Assembly (NCBI RefSeq): GCF_001457035.1
Contig: NZ_KQ758617.1
Span: 310,001-374,000 of the forward strand
Direction of reading: 5' to 3'
DNA: 64,000 nucleotides
Origin: Fictibacillus enclensis
GTDB taxonomy: Bacteria; Bacillota; Bacilli; Bacillales; Fictibacillaceae
In this document: one piece after another, positions 8,229 to 15,878 of the stretch
Position numbering within the stretch: the stretch's first letter is position 1
Layout of the letters: each line of letters begins with the position of its first letter
Translations under genes and position numbers: made by a program
Notes under the pieces: generated by a model
The model's input: the letters and a program-made list of their open reading frames with translations, nothing else
What the model was told of the DNA's origin: nothing
The model's database searches: none

Positions 8229-8270
8229 CATGAAAAAGCCAGTCTCTAAAAGGTTAGAGACTGGCCTTAA
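8229..8270 (-). terminator. Intrinsic terminator after ohrA
   Basis: On the minus strand GCCAGTCTCTAA-cctt-TTAGAGACTGGC is followed by TTTTT. The stem is 12 bp and sits just past the ohrA stop. Confidence 0.85.
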
Positions 8271-8273
8271 TTA

Positions 8274-8699
8274 TTATTCTGCTGAAACGTGGAGAGTAAC
8301 CGCAATATTTCCGCGAGTCGCTTTAGAGTATGGGCAAACCTGGTGAGCCTGTTCGATCAGTTGCTCTGCTTCCTCCTGGCTTGTTCCGTTCACTTTGGCA
8401 TGTAAAGCTACGGCAAGGCCAAAGCCCCCATCTGTATCTTTTCCGATACTGACTTCTGCTGTCACGCTGGATTCAATCCGCTTTCTTGCCTGACGGGCTA
8501 CAAGCTGAAGGGCACTGTCGAAGCATGCGGCATAACCGGCTGCGAATAATTGTTCTGGATTGGTTGCACCTGCTTCTTCTTTTCCGCCAAGAGATTTTGG
8601 CATGGACAATGAAAAGTCGATGGTGCTGTCACTGGATTTAACTTTACCCTGTCGTCCACCGTTTGCCGTTGCTTTTGCTGTATATAATGCATCTAACAT
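8274..8699 (-). CDS. ohrA: Organic hydroperoxide resistance protein OhrA
   Basis: A 141-residue Ohr/OsmC-fold peroxidase that reduces organic hydroperoxides through two cysteines, using lipoylated partners in the cytoplasm. Both catalytic cysteines are visible: AAGYAACFDSAL near residue 50 and QVCPYSKATRGN near residue 116. MLDALYTAKATANGGRQGKV is the standard start, and AAGGAGAG lies 7 bp before this ATG at 8699; an in-frame ATG 12 codons upstream lacks a binding site, so I reject the longer form. It is divergent from ohrR, with operator-like dyads between the two, the same layout as in B. subtilis. Confidence 0.95.
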   Translation of the reverse strand: MLDALYTAKATANGGRQGKVKSSDSTIDFSLSMPKSLGGKEEAGATNPEQLFAAGYAACFDSALQLVARQARKRIESSVTAEVSIGKDTDGGFGLAVALHAKVNGTSQEEAEQLIEQAHQVCPYSKATRGNIAVTLHVSAE

Positions 8700-8734
8700 A
8701 AAAGATCTCTCCTTTTTATCATTTGTATTGTGCA

Positions 8735-8809
8735 CAATTTAATTGCTTGATGCTAATCTATCACACGTTTTACTGATTGTCAAAAATTAAATTTTTCGCA
8801 ATTTAATTT
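8735..8809. promoter_or_regulatory. OhrR operator-like inverted repeats between ohrA and ohrR
   Basis: A perfect CAATT-T-AATTG dyad stands at 8735-8745, and the close copy CAATTTAATTT at 8799-8809 has one changed base. A related AAATTAAATTT stretch lies at 8785-8795. B. subtilis OhrR binds AATT-rich dyads of this kind at ohrA. The position between the divergent ohr genes supports control of both by OhrR, with derepression by organic peroxides. Confidence 0.7.
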
Positions 8810-8873
8810 GACGCATTTTTTTTTGTCATTTATAGTGTAGTAAGGAATTGGAAAGGGAAAAGAGGTGTTAGAA

Positions 8874-9308
8874 ATGGAACAGGATCCATTAAAATTGGAA
8901 AATCAAATCTGCTTTATGGTTTATGCTGCAGCAAGGGAGATAACCAAACAGTATCGTCCGCTTCTGGAGAAACTCGATGTAACCTATCCGCAGTATCTGG
9001 TATTGCTGGTGCTTTGGGAACAGAGGGAAGTGTCGGTCAAAGAACTGGGAAAGAAATTGTTCCTTGATTCGGGTACGCTGACACCGATGCTGAAGCGTAT
9101 GGAGTCTCATGAGCTGATTCTTCGGCAGCGTTCAAAACAGGATGAGCGGAGTGTAATGGTCTCTCTAACCGAAAAGGGGGAAGCCCTGCAGGAGGAGGCG
9201 GCATGCATACCAGGTGCCTTGCTCGAAAATATGAATCTTGATGACCAAGAGCTTTTCCAATTAAAGAAATCACTCGGAAAAATACTCAATAGCATACAGG
9301 AAGACTAA
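8874..9308 (+). CDS. ohrR: Organic hydroperoxide-sensing MarR-family repressor OhrR
   Basis: A 144-residue MarR winged-helix protein. The one-cysteine sensor of the Bacillus OhrR group is present near residue 15 in KLENQICFMVYAAAREITKQY. It is followed by the helix-turn-helix with VKELGKKLFLDSGTLTPMLKRM and the DERSVMVSLTEKG wing. Oxidation of this Cys by organic hydroperoxides releases DNA in the family. AGAGGTG ends 6 bp before the ATG at 8874; the upstream GTG at 8865 overlaps that site and is not the start. It is divergent from ohrA and ends at a bidirectional terminator. Confidence 0.93.
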   Translation: MEQDPLKLENQICFMVYAAAREITKQYRPLLEKLDVTYPQYLVLLVLWEQREVSVKELGKKLFLDSGTLTPMLKRMESHELILRQRSKQDERSVMVSLTEKGEALQEEAACIPGALLENMNLDDQELFQLKKSLGKILNSIQED

Positions 9309-9342
9309 AAACCTCATTCCATCTTGAATGAGGTTTTTTTAA
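9306..9342. terminator. Bidirectional intrinsic terminator between ohrR and AraC gene
   Basis: AAAAACCTCATT-ccatcttg-AATGAGGTTTTTTT has T-runs on both strands and separates two convergent genes. Confidence 0.85.
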
Positions 9343-10235
9343 TCCAAAAATACATTTGTAAATTTGCGGTGTCTGGTGCGTTCCCGAAAACTGCTCGGCG
9401 ATTCACCAGTATACCGTCTGAATACCTTGCTAAAGTAATTCGAAGTATCAAATCCGCTTTGGCGCGAGATTTCCTTTACCGGGATGGTGGAATTCGACAG
9501 CCAGGCCATCGCCTGTTCGATTCTTTTCTTTGTAACGTACTGCATGGGTGTCGTCTGGAGGTGGGATTGAAACAGTTGGATAAAGTAAAACTTAGACAAG
9601 CCGGCCACAGCAGCCAATTCCTCCAGATGAAGCGGCGAGCTCATATTTTGATGGATATGTGTAATGGCCCGCTGCAGGCTTTCCGGCATGGGGGCGGTAT
9701 CCTCGGTATACCCCTGGCCAAAACGGTGCAATGCCATGACAAACTCATAGGCGCGGCTTGAGGCCATATAGGCATCCTTGATTTCTTTGTTGGCAGCTTC
9801 CTGGTTGATTTGATGAAGAAGCTGGATCACGCGGGAAGAGTAGGGGATCTTCTGGACGGGTCCCCTTTTTTCCGTGAATGCCTCCCAGCACATTTTGGTG
9901 CTTTCGCCCACCAGAGTGATGAACATGAATTCCCATTCACTGCTCTCATCAGGCAGCCAATATTCGTGGTCACTTGGAACATCCACAAGGAACGCGTCTC
10001 CCGGTAACAGCGAATAGGTTGTTTCATTCACCCTGATCCTTCCTTCCCCCTTTGTTGTGTATTGAAAGATAAATGTGTTATCACCATCATTCCGTGTATT
10101 CCCATTCCACCGATAGACGGAAGAGGTTTGGAGCTCCCATCCTGCATACCACAGGTTGGCAGGCATGGATATATCCTTTTTGCGGTATTGAAATACGCTA
10201 TTGCCATATGGCTTCTCTAACACCTGGTTCAGCAA
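9339..10235 (-). CDS. AraC-family transcriptional regulator, probable regulator of melA
   Basis: About 298 residues. The N-terminal cupin-like AraC ligand domain covers residues 1-160 (YTTKGEGRIRVNETTYSLLPGDAFLVD). The C-terminal double helix-turn-helix is near 195-295 (LHLEELAAVAGLSKFYFIQLFQ, then IPVKEISRQSGFDTSNYFSKVFRRYTGESPSSFR in two parts). I start it at a TTG at 10235, because GGAGGG lies 7-8 bp upstream and the longer ATG frame to 10307 runs into the promoter region without a binding site. It is divergent from the GH4 alpha-galactosidase gene, so sugar-responsive activation of that gene is the likely role. Confidence 0.87.
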   Translation of the reverse strand: MLNQVLEKPYGNSVFQYRKKDISMPANLWYAGWELQTSSVYRWNGNTRNDGDNTFIFQYTTKGEGRIRVNETTYSLLPGDAFLVDVPSDHEYWLPDESSEWEFMFITLVGESTKMCWEAFTEKRGPVQKIPYSSRVIQLLHQINQEAANKEIKDAYMASSRAYEFVMALHRFGQGYTEDTAPMPESLQRAITHIHQNMSSPLHLEELAAVAGLSKFYFIQLFQSHLQTTPMQYVTKKRIEQAMAWLSNSTIPVKEISRQSGFDTSNYFSKVFRRYTGESPSSFRERTRHRKFTNVFLD

Positions 10236-10278
10236 TTTATTACCCTCCAAAAACAGTATTTTACCATTGATAATAGAA

Positions 10279-10342
10279 TGTAAGCGATTTAATATTGAGT
10301 ATAACAAATATTCTTACAAATATCTTTGGAAAAACGATAACA
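10279..10342. promoter_or_regulatory. Candidate catabolite-responsive elements upstream of melA
   Basis: TGTAAGCGATTTAA at 10279-10292 differs at one strong position from the Bacillus cre consensus TGTAANCGNWNNCW. A second weaker site, GAAAAACGATAACA, lies at 10329-10342. Both are between the divergent AraC and alpha-galactosidase genes, where CcpA control would be expected. The match is by eye only. Confidence 0.45.
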
Positions 10343-10369
10343 ATAAATTGCATGTTGGAGGAGAGCGTA

Positions 10370-11698
10370 ATGAAAAAGATTAGCTTTATCGGAGCGGGAA
10401 GCACCATTTTTGCTAAAAATGTATTGGGAGACTGCATGCTGTCACCTGCGCTGCAAAGTTTTGAATTTGCGCTGTTTGATATTGATCCTAAACGTCTCAG
10501 CGAATCAGAGGCGATGCTGAACCAGCTTAAAAAGAATCTGAAATCTGACGTTATAATTAAGTCGTATACGGAGAGAATTCCCGCTTTATCAGGTGCTTCC
10601 TATGTCATTAACGCAATTCAGGTGGGAGGCTATAAACCAAGCACAGTGATTGATTTTGAAATCCCGAAAAAATATGGCCTGGAGCAAACGATCGCAGACA
10701 CGATTGGGATCGGCGGGATATTCCGTGCCTTGAGGACAATCCCGGTTATGCTTGATCTTGCAAAAGACATGGAAAATGTATGCCCTGACGCCTGGCTTCT
10801 GAACTATACCAATCCGATGGCTTCCCTTACAGGTGTTGTTTTACGCTATACATCCATAAAGGCTGTAGGGCTATGCCACAGTGTGCAGGTATGTACAAGA
10901 GACTTACTGGAATCGCTGGATCTTCCGGCAGATGGCATAGAAGAGCGCATTGCGGGGATTAACCACATGGCTTGGCTTTTGGAGATCAAGCGCAACGGAG
11001 AAGACCTCTATCCGGAAATCAAGCGCCGTGCAAAAGAAAAGCAAAAAGAAAAGCACAATGACATGGTGCGCTTTGAGCTCATGGATAAATTCGGCTACTA
11101 TGTAACGGAATCTTCAGAACATAATGCGGAGTACCACCCTTACTTTATTAAAAGAAATTACCCTGAACTGATAGAAAAATTCAATATCCCGCTGGATGAA
11201 TATCCAAGACGATGTGAGCAGCAGATCGCAGACTGGGAAAAAATGCGCGACAGCATCGTGGATAATGAACAGCTGACCCATGTGCGTTCACATGAATATG
11301 GATCAAGGATCATCGAAGCAATAGAAACGAATCAGCCGTTTGTGTTTGGCGGAAATGTGCTGAATGAAGGAAACTTAATCTCCAATCTTCCGTCAAAAGC
11401 GGTCGTAGAAGTTCCATGTGTCGCCGACCGGAACGGAATCAAACCATGCTATATGGGTGAGCTTCCTGAACAGCTGGCCGCCCTTAACCGTACGAACATC
11501 AACACGCAGCTGCTGACGATCGAAGCAGCAGTCACAGGAAGCCGAGATAATCTGTACCAGGCAGCATTTTTGGATCCTCATACCGCTGCAGAGCTTTCAC
11601 TGGATGACATCGTTGCGCTATGTGACGATCTCATTCAAGCTCACGGTGACTGGATTCCGGATTTTCCTAAGGAAGAGGCAGAAGCCATTAATTCATAA
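10370..11698 (+). CDS. melA: Alpha-galactosidase/alpha-glucosidase, glycoside hydrolase family 4
   Basis: A 442-residue NAD- and Mn-dependent GH4 enzyme of the cytoplasm, which hydrolyses alpha-galactosides such as melibiose or raffinose by a redox-assisted mechanism. The N-terminal NAD motif is ISFIGAGSTIFAKN at residues 3-16. The metal and catalytic region is shown by NYTNPMASLTG near 148, VGLCHSVQ near 170 (metal Cys) and GINHMAWLLE near 199 (metal His). TGGAGGAGAG lies before the ATG at 10370; the longer frame from 10295 is upstream DNA. There is no transporter gene beside it. The divergent AraC gene is its likely activator. MelA is the best name, but substrate range in GH4 needs assay. 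Confidence 0.88.
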   Translation: MKKISFIGAGSTIFAKNVLGDCMLSPALQSFEFALFDIDPKRLSESEAMLNQLKKNLKSDVIIKSYTERIPALSGASYVINAIQVGGYKPSTVIDFEIPKKYGLEQTIADTIGIGGIFRALRTIPVMLDLAKDMENVCPDAWLLNYTNPMASLTGVVLRYTSIKAVGLCHSVQVCTRDLLESLDLPADGIEERIAGINHMAWLLEIKRNGEDLYPEIKRRAKEKQKEKHNDMVRFELMDKFGYYVTESSEHNAEYHPYFIKRNYPELIEKFNIPLDEYPRRCEQQIADWEKMRDSIVDNEQLTHVRSHEYGSRIIEAIETNQPFVFGGNVLNEGNLISNLPSKAVVEVPCVADRNGIKPCYMGELPEQLAALNRTNINTQLLTIEAAVTGSRDNLYQAAFLDPHTAAELSLDDIVALCDDLIQAHGDWIPDFPKEEAEAINS

Positions 11699-11745
11699 TC
11701 CGTAAAAAATTTAAAATGGGATTAAAAGCTCATAGCAGTGCAGAG

Positions 11746-11778
11746 TAAAACGGGTGGAAATCTTCCACTCGTTTTTCA
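11746..11778 (+). terminator. Intrinsic terminator after melA
   Basis: AAAACGgGTGGAA-atc-TTCCACtCGTTTTT, a stem with one mismatch, followed by T and C residues. Confidence 0.75.
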
Positions 11779-11912
11779 CCTGATCGATTTAACAATCGGT
11801 GCCCTCTTTTATGTGACGTCTTTTCTTTACTTCATTGGTGGGGTTATCCTTTGGACGAAATCAGATCTTGAAGATGGATTAAACACATGAATCAAAAAGC
11901 TGTATAAACAAC

Positions 11913-11953
11913 GAAAGGAACGAACCGATATAAACGGTTTCGTTCCTTTTTGT
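11913..11953 (-). terminator. Intrinsic terminator of metG, probably bidirectional
   Basis: AAAGGAACGAA-CCG-loop-CGG-TTTCGTTCCTTTTTG. On the minus strand it follows the MetRS stop at 11957 directly. The stem is about 14 bp with one bulge. Confidence 0.8.
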
Positions 11954-11956
11954 GTG

Positions 11957-13591
11957 TTAAAACTCTTTTCCCAATCGTTTGAACTCCTCATCAATTTGCT
12001 TAAGGTCAATTCGTTCAAACAGCGGGGATACTTCGGAAACCACAATATCTTTCGGAGTAACCATCTCCCAGGATGCACCGTCGAGCTTGAGCGTCTCACG
12101 TACTTTTTGACTGGAAAAAGGCAAAAAGGGTTCCAGGAGCTGAGTGAGATTGGCAATGATAACGACACAGGTGGCGAGTGTCCCGTTGACCCTGCTTTGA
12201 TCTTTATCTTTGATTTGTTTCCAGGGCTGCTGCTCATCAAAGTATTTATTGGCAGAACGGATGTAGGAAAAAATCTCGTCCAGTCCTTCTCTAATACAGG
12301 ACTCTTCGATGAGGGAGCCAATTCTATCATAGAGAGTAGGCAGCCCGTCTCTTGCAATGTTGGCGATTTCTCCTTCGGGAACCTGTCCATTGAACGACTT
12401 TTCGATAAACTTCAAGGTTCGGTTAACGAAATTTCCGTAGGCTCCAAGCAGTTCGCTGTTGTGGCTGTAAATAAACTCACGCCATGAAAAATCTGTGTCA
12501 CGATTCTCTGGTGCATTGATTGTCAGAAAGTAACGAATGGAATCGGGATGATAGCGTTCTAATAGATCAGGAACCCAAACCGCCCAGTTCTTGCTTGTGG
12601 ACAGCTTCTTCTTTTCCAATGTCAAATATTCATTGGAAACAATATGGCGGGGAAGGGCAGGATTCCCGATTCCATGGAGGATCGCCGGCCAGATAATGGT
12701 GTGAAAGGGAATGTTGTCTTTGCCGTGGACATAATAGGTTACGGTATCCTCCTGCCAGAACGGAGAATCATCTTTCCCTGTTAATTGCGCCCATAGCTTA
12801 CTGGCAGAGTAATATCCCGATACGGCTTCAATCCATACATAGACTTTCTTCTTTTCATAGCCTTCAATCGGAACAGAAACACCTACGGAAAGGTCACGCG
12901 AAACGGCCCGGTCGATCAGCCCTTCCCGCAAATAACGTTTGGTCAGCTGAATGGCATTAGTCCGCCAGGTGTGCTTCTTTTCCGCTTCTTCCACATCGTT
13001 TTCCAGTACCTGCTGAAAGGAGCGAAGAGCAAAGTATAAATGCTCGGTCCGCTTGAAGACGGGTGGCTTGCCGCAAAGCTTGCACGTTCTGTCAAGGAGG
13101 TCTGAAGGATCAAGAATCGTCGAGCAATTGTCACATTGGTCTCCCCGTGCATGGCTTCCGCAAACCGGACAGGTGCCTTCAACATAACGGTCAGGAAGAA
13201 ATTGTTCGTAGGTTTCGCAATACGCCTGTTCGATTTCTTTTGGATAAATGTACCCTCTCTTATAGAGAGAAAGAAAGATTTCCTGAACGATTTTGTGATG
13301 ATGAGGATGATCTGTGCGGGTATAACAGTCATACGAGAAACCAAGCGCGTTAAAGTTATTTTCAAACTCCGTGTGATAGCGGTCCGCCACTTCCTCAGGC
13401 GTTATGCCTTCCTGTCTCGCCCTGATCGTGATAGGTGTTCCGTTGCAGTCGCTGCCTGAGACATACAGCACCTTTTCACTCTTTAACCGGTAATAGCGCG
13501 CCAATATATCTCCGGGCAGCAAGCTTGCAATGTGCCCGGTGTGAAGAGATCCATTCGCATAGGGCCACGCTCCTCCAATAAAAATAGCCAT
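11957..13591 (-). CDS. metG: Methionyl-tRNA synthetase, archaeal-type short form
   Basis: 544 residues, clearly shorter than the usual 650-residue Bacillus MetG because the C-terminal tRNA-binding domain is absent. The class I signatures are [14 protein letters not shown] (HIGH motif near residue 18) and [10 protein letters not shown] (KMSKS replaced by KLSTS, near residue 335). A double zinc knuckle lies near 140-185: [16 protein letters not shown] and CKLCGKPP. The KLSTS form and the two knuckles are features of archaeal-type MetRS, the kind known as the second, inhibitor-resistant MetRS in B. anthracis and some streptococci. It charges tRNA-Met. A methionine-specific T-box leader controls it. 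A second housekeeping metG elsewhere in the genome is likely. Confidence 0.92.
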   Translation of the reverse strand: MAIFIGGAWPYANGSLHTGHIASLLPGDILARYYRLKSEKVLYVSGSDCNGTPITIRARQEGITPEEVADRYHTEFENNFNALGFSYDCYTRTDHPHHHKIVQEIFLSLYKRGYIYPKEIEQAYCETYEQFLPDRYVEGTCPVCGSHARGDQCDNCSTILDPSDLLDRTCKLCGKPPVFKRTEHLYFALRSFQQVLENDVEEAEKKHTWRTNAIQLTKRYLREGLIDRAVSRDLSVGVSVPIEGYEKKKVYVWIEAVSGYYSASKLWAQLTGKDDSPFWQEDTVTYYVHGKDNIPFHTIIWPAILHGIGNPALPRHIVSNEYLTLEKKKLSTSKNWAVWVPDLLERYHPDSIRYFLTINAPENRDTDFSWREFIYSHNSELLGAYGNFVNRTLKFIEKSFNGQVPEGEIANIARDGLPTLYDRIGSLIEESCIREGLDEIFSYIRSANKYFDEQQPWKQIKDKDQSRVNGTLATCVVIIANLTQLLEPFLPFSSQKVRETLKLDGASWEMVTPKDIVVSEVSPLFERIDLKQIDEEFKRLGKEF

Positions 13592-13661
13592 CAGTATTCC
13601 TCCTCATTGTTGAGCCCGGTCTCTACTACCCTTTCCCGAAACTCCTTTTATTCATACTAAA

Positions 13662-13983
13662 CAACAGAAAAACCCCGCCCATATCTAAAAAAACAGATAA
13701 GGACGGGGCCGGTCTGCCCGTGGTACCACCTTTATTCATGAGAGGCTTGCGCCTGTCATCTCAGCAAGTACGGAGTGAGTAAAAAGAACACTCTTATACT
13801 GTGGTTTTGATAACAAGTGCCACCACTCGCTGCTCCCTACTCACAAGGTTCTGAATTCAGGACAGAGCTCTGAGACCATGTTCGAATCTTCATTAGTGCT
13901 TCTTTTCAGCTGCCGAAGCTCTCTGTGTAAAAATGGTGAGATTCTACTCTTTCTCATCATCGCCTTTTCAATAAAGGAATTGT
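13662..13983 (-). promoter_or_regulatory. T-box leader of metG, methionine specifier
   Basis: Minus-strand leader. The conserved T-box GGTGGTACCACGG spans about 13719-13731. The terminator GGCCCCGTCC-loop-GGGCGGGGTTTTT lies at 13664-13710. In stem I the AGTA loop-E strand faces GAACATGG across the GAATCT/AGATTC helix, which places the specifier ATG at 13879-13877. This codon matches tRNA-Met and the downstream synthetase. Uncharged tRNA-Met should therefore allow readthrough. Stem boundaries are my reading by eye. Confidence 0.88.
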
Positions 13984-13989
13984 TTCCTT

Positions 13990-14018
13990 ATTATAGCAGG
14001 TTATTCTCTTTCAGTGAA
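13990..14018 (-). promoter_or_regulatory. Sigma-A promoter of the metG T-box transcript
   Basis: Minus strand: TTCACT (14018-14013), 17-bp spacer, TATAAT (13995-13990). It is placed just before the first bases of the T-box stem I. The -35 box is weak, the -10 box perfect. Confidence 0.6.
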
Positions 14019-14043
14019 AGCCTTTGTATATTCGGGTAAAAGA

Positions 14044-14070
14044 AGTACTTTTATATTTTTGAAAAGTACT
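14044..14070. repeat. Perfect inverted repeat upstream of M36 protease gene
   Basis: AGTACTTTT at 14044-14052 and AAAAGTACT at 14062-14070, with a 9-bp AT-rich spacer. It lies between the metG promoter and the protease promoter and could be an operator for either. No known regulator box is recognised. Confidence 0.6.
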
Positions 14071-14122
14071 TTCCCCTGATTGCTCAATATCCAAAACTTG
14101 TAAAAATAGCTCATTGTGTCTA

Positions 14123-14152
14123 TTGCCTGGTTCTATTTTCACAGCGTACAAT
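14123..14152 (+). promoter_or_regulatory. Candidate sigma-A promoter of M36 protease gene
   Basis: TTGCCT at 14123-14128, 18-bp spacer, TACAAT at 14147-14152. It lies about 40 bp before the protease start codon. One mismatch in the -10 box and two in the -35 box. Confidence 0.5.
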
Positions 14153-14193
14153 TAAGCTGTCTGAAAATTTAAAAAGAATAGGGGAAAAAAGAG

Positions 14194-15711
14194 ATGATGA
14201 GAAAGAAAATGATCTGGTCCGCTGCAGCAGCCCTCGTAATTACATTGGGAGTGCCTGTCTGCCAGCAAGGAAGTCCCATGGCTCAAAGTTCAATGGTTAA
14301 AGCAAAAGAAATCAATGCGAAAGCAAGAGCAGATGCCTATTTAAAAGAACAAGCGGGCGCATTAAAGCTTCCTCAGGATCTTTCCGGTCTTTCTTATGTC
14401 AATACTGTGCAGACACGGGCGGGGAGCTACGTGAGATACCAGCAAACGGTCAATGGGTACCAAGTATTCGGCAGACAGCTCGCAGTAACAGTGGATCCTT
14501 CAGGAGAAATTTCTCTTGTGGTCTCGGACTATATTCCCTACACATCAGTAGAACGGGTGGAGGACAAGCTTTCCAAAGGGCAGGCAGAGTCCAAAGCTCA
14601 TAAGTTGATAGGAGACAATGGAGAGGGAGATTGGGGAACGACAAAGAATACGTTTGGGTATGTGATCCAAAATAGAAAGGCCATACCAGCATACAAGGTT
14701 ATTGTGCATGCAAAAAAACCTTTTGGCGCATGGGAAACCATCGTTCACGCAGGAACAGGGAAATTGTTGAAAAAGAAAGACTTAAACCAAAAAGCGATAG
14801 GATCGGGACAAGTATTTTATCCGAACCCCGTAGAGTCAAGCGGAAGTGCCTCCAATCTTGCAGATAATAACGATGCCGATTCCCCGGAATTAACCGCACA
14901 GCTTAAACCGGTGGCGCTGCAGGGACTTGATGGATCAGGTACACTTACAGGTGATTTTGTTAATGTTTATTCCAAAGCAAAAACAAATAACAAAAGCAAT
15001 GTTTTCCGTTATACCCGTTCCGATGACCGGTTTGAAGATGTAATGGCCTACTATCATATCGACCGCCTGCAGCGTTACATTCAGTTGCTCGGCTTTACAA
15101 ACATCAATAACCGCTCCATAACAGCCAATGTGAATACATATAAAGGAGATAACTCTTTTTACAGCCCGACCAAAAAGGATCTGACCTTTGGATCAGGCGG
15201 TGTGGATGATGCGGAGGACGCAGGGGTTATTGCCCATGAATATGGTCATTCCATACAGGATAACCAGGTTCCGGGGTTTGGAGATTCCATTGAAGGAGGC
15301 TCCATGGGTGAAGGCTTTGGGGATTATCTCGGTGCTGTTTATGAAGACGCACTTTCCGGAAAATCCTTTGGCAGAGCTTGTGTAGCCGAGTGGGATGCGA
15401 CCTCGTATTCCGCAGGCGATCCCCCTTGCCTGCGCAGGCTCGATGAAAACAAAGTGTACCCGAACGATGCGATAGGTGAAGTTCATGCCGACGGGGAAAT
15501 CTGGTCTCAGCCTCTTTATGAATTGGCAAATGCAATGGGACGGGATGCTGCCACTAAAATCATTTTGCAGTCTCATTGGTCGCTGACTCCAAATGCATCC
15601 TTCAATGACGGTGCACGTGCCATTAAACAGGCAGACAAGCTCCTTAACAACGGGAAAAATGGAACGTTGATTGACCGGATCTTCAATGCCCGGGGATTAT
15701 CTACAAAATAA
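14194..15711 (+). CDS. Secreted M36 (fungalysin-like) zinc metallopeptidase
   Basis: 505 residues. A basic start and hydrophobic stretch (residues 5-22) form a signal peptide. A fungalysin/thermolysin propeptide-type domain follows (GSYVRYQQTVNGYQVFGRQL near 75, PepSY-like region near 130-190). The catalytic domain carries HEYGHS near residue 347 (zinc ligands and catalytic Glu), and GEGFGDYLG about 27 residues later supplies the third ligand Glu. The spacing fits M36 rather than M4, and the protein lacks the HELTH form seen in the protease at 30774. It is exported to digest external protein. The rap-phr pair faces it across a bidirectional terminator. M36 enzymes are less usual in Bacillaceae than M4 enzymes. 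Confidence 0.85.
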   Translation: MMRKKMIWSAAAALVITLGVPVCQQGSPMAQSSMVKAKEINAKARADAYLKEQAGALKLPQDLSGLSYVNTVQTRAGSYVRYQQTVNGYQVFGRQLAVTVDPSGEISLVVSDYIPYTSVERVEDKLSKGQAESKAHKLIGDNGEGDWGTTKNTFGYVIQNRKAIPAYKVIVHAKKPFGAWETIVHAGTGKLLKKKDLNQKAIGSGQVFYPNPVESSGSASNLADNNDADSPELTAQLKPVALQGLDGSGTLTGDFVNVYSKAKTNNKSNVFRYTRSDDRFEDVMAYYHIDRLQRYIQLLGFTNINNRSITANVNTYKGDNSFYSPTKKDLTFGSGGVDDAEDAGVIAHEYGHSIQDNQVPGFGDSIEGGSMGEGFGDYLGAVYEDALSGKSFGRACVAEWDATSYSAGDPPCLRRLDENKVYPNDAIGEVHADGEIWSQPLYELANAMGRDAATKIILQSHWSLTPNASFNDGARAIKQADKLLNNGKNGTLIDRIFNARGLSTK

Positions 15712-15721
15712 TGAATGCATC

Positions 15722-15751
15722 AAAAAAAAGAGCCAGCCGGCTCTTTTTTTG
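15722..15751. terminator. Bidirectional terminator between M36 protease and phr
   Basis: AAAAAAGAGCC-agcc-GGCTCTTTTTT, with T-runs on both strands. It ends the protease gene and the rap-phr transcript. Confidence 0.85.
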
Positions 15752-15752
15752 A

Positions 15753-15878
15753 TTAAAGATGTGTTGGAGTGTCGCGGATGACGCCGTGCTCGGCCTCTAA
15801 GCTTCCGTTACTTGCAACTGCGCCGATAAGCGCGGTCAAAACCAAAAATGTTCCCAAAAGAATTTTTGCTTTTTTCAT
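15753..15878 (-). CDS. Phr-type signal peptide precursor
   Basis: A 41-codon gene too short for most gene finders. The protein starts MKKAKILLG, has a hydrophobic run to about residue 22 with an AVA signal-cleavage-like site, and ends with a short hydrophilic tail, EAEHGVIRDTPTHL. This is the plan of Phr pre-peptides: Sec export, trimming, and reimport by Opp to inhibit the cognate Rap. The ATG overlaps the rap stop in ATGA, the normal rap-phr arrangement. The active peptide cannot be known; IRDTP has the Arg at position 2 seen in many Phr pentapeptides, or a longer C-terminal piece may act. A terminator follows at once. Confidence 0.8.
   Translation of the reverse strand: MKKAKILLGTFLVLTALIGAVASNGSLEAEHGVIRDTPTHL

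Noticed and set aside
9324-9761. A 145-codon plus-strand frame opposite the AraC gene
   Set aside because: It is the reverse of the helix-turn-helix domain of the AraC regulator.
10235-10307. ATG start at 10307 for the AraC gene
   Set aside because: It would place 24 unusual residues over the intergenic region with no SD; the TTG at 10235 has GGAGGG at the right spacing.
11954-12487. A 177-codon plus-strand frame opposite metG
   Set aside because: It covers the C-terminal part of the MetRS on the other strand and has no start signals.
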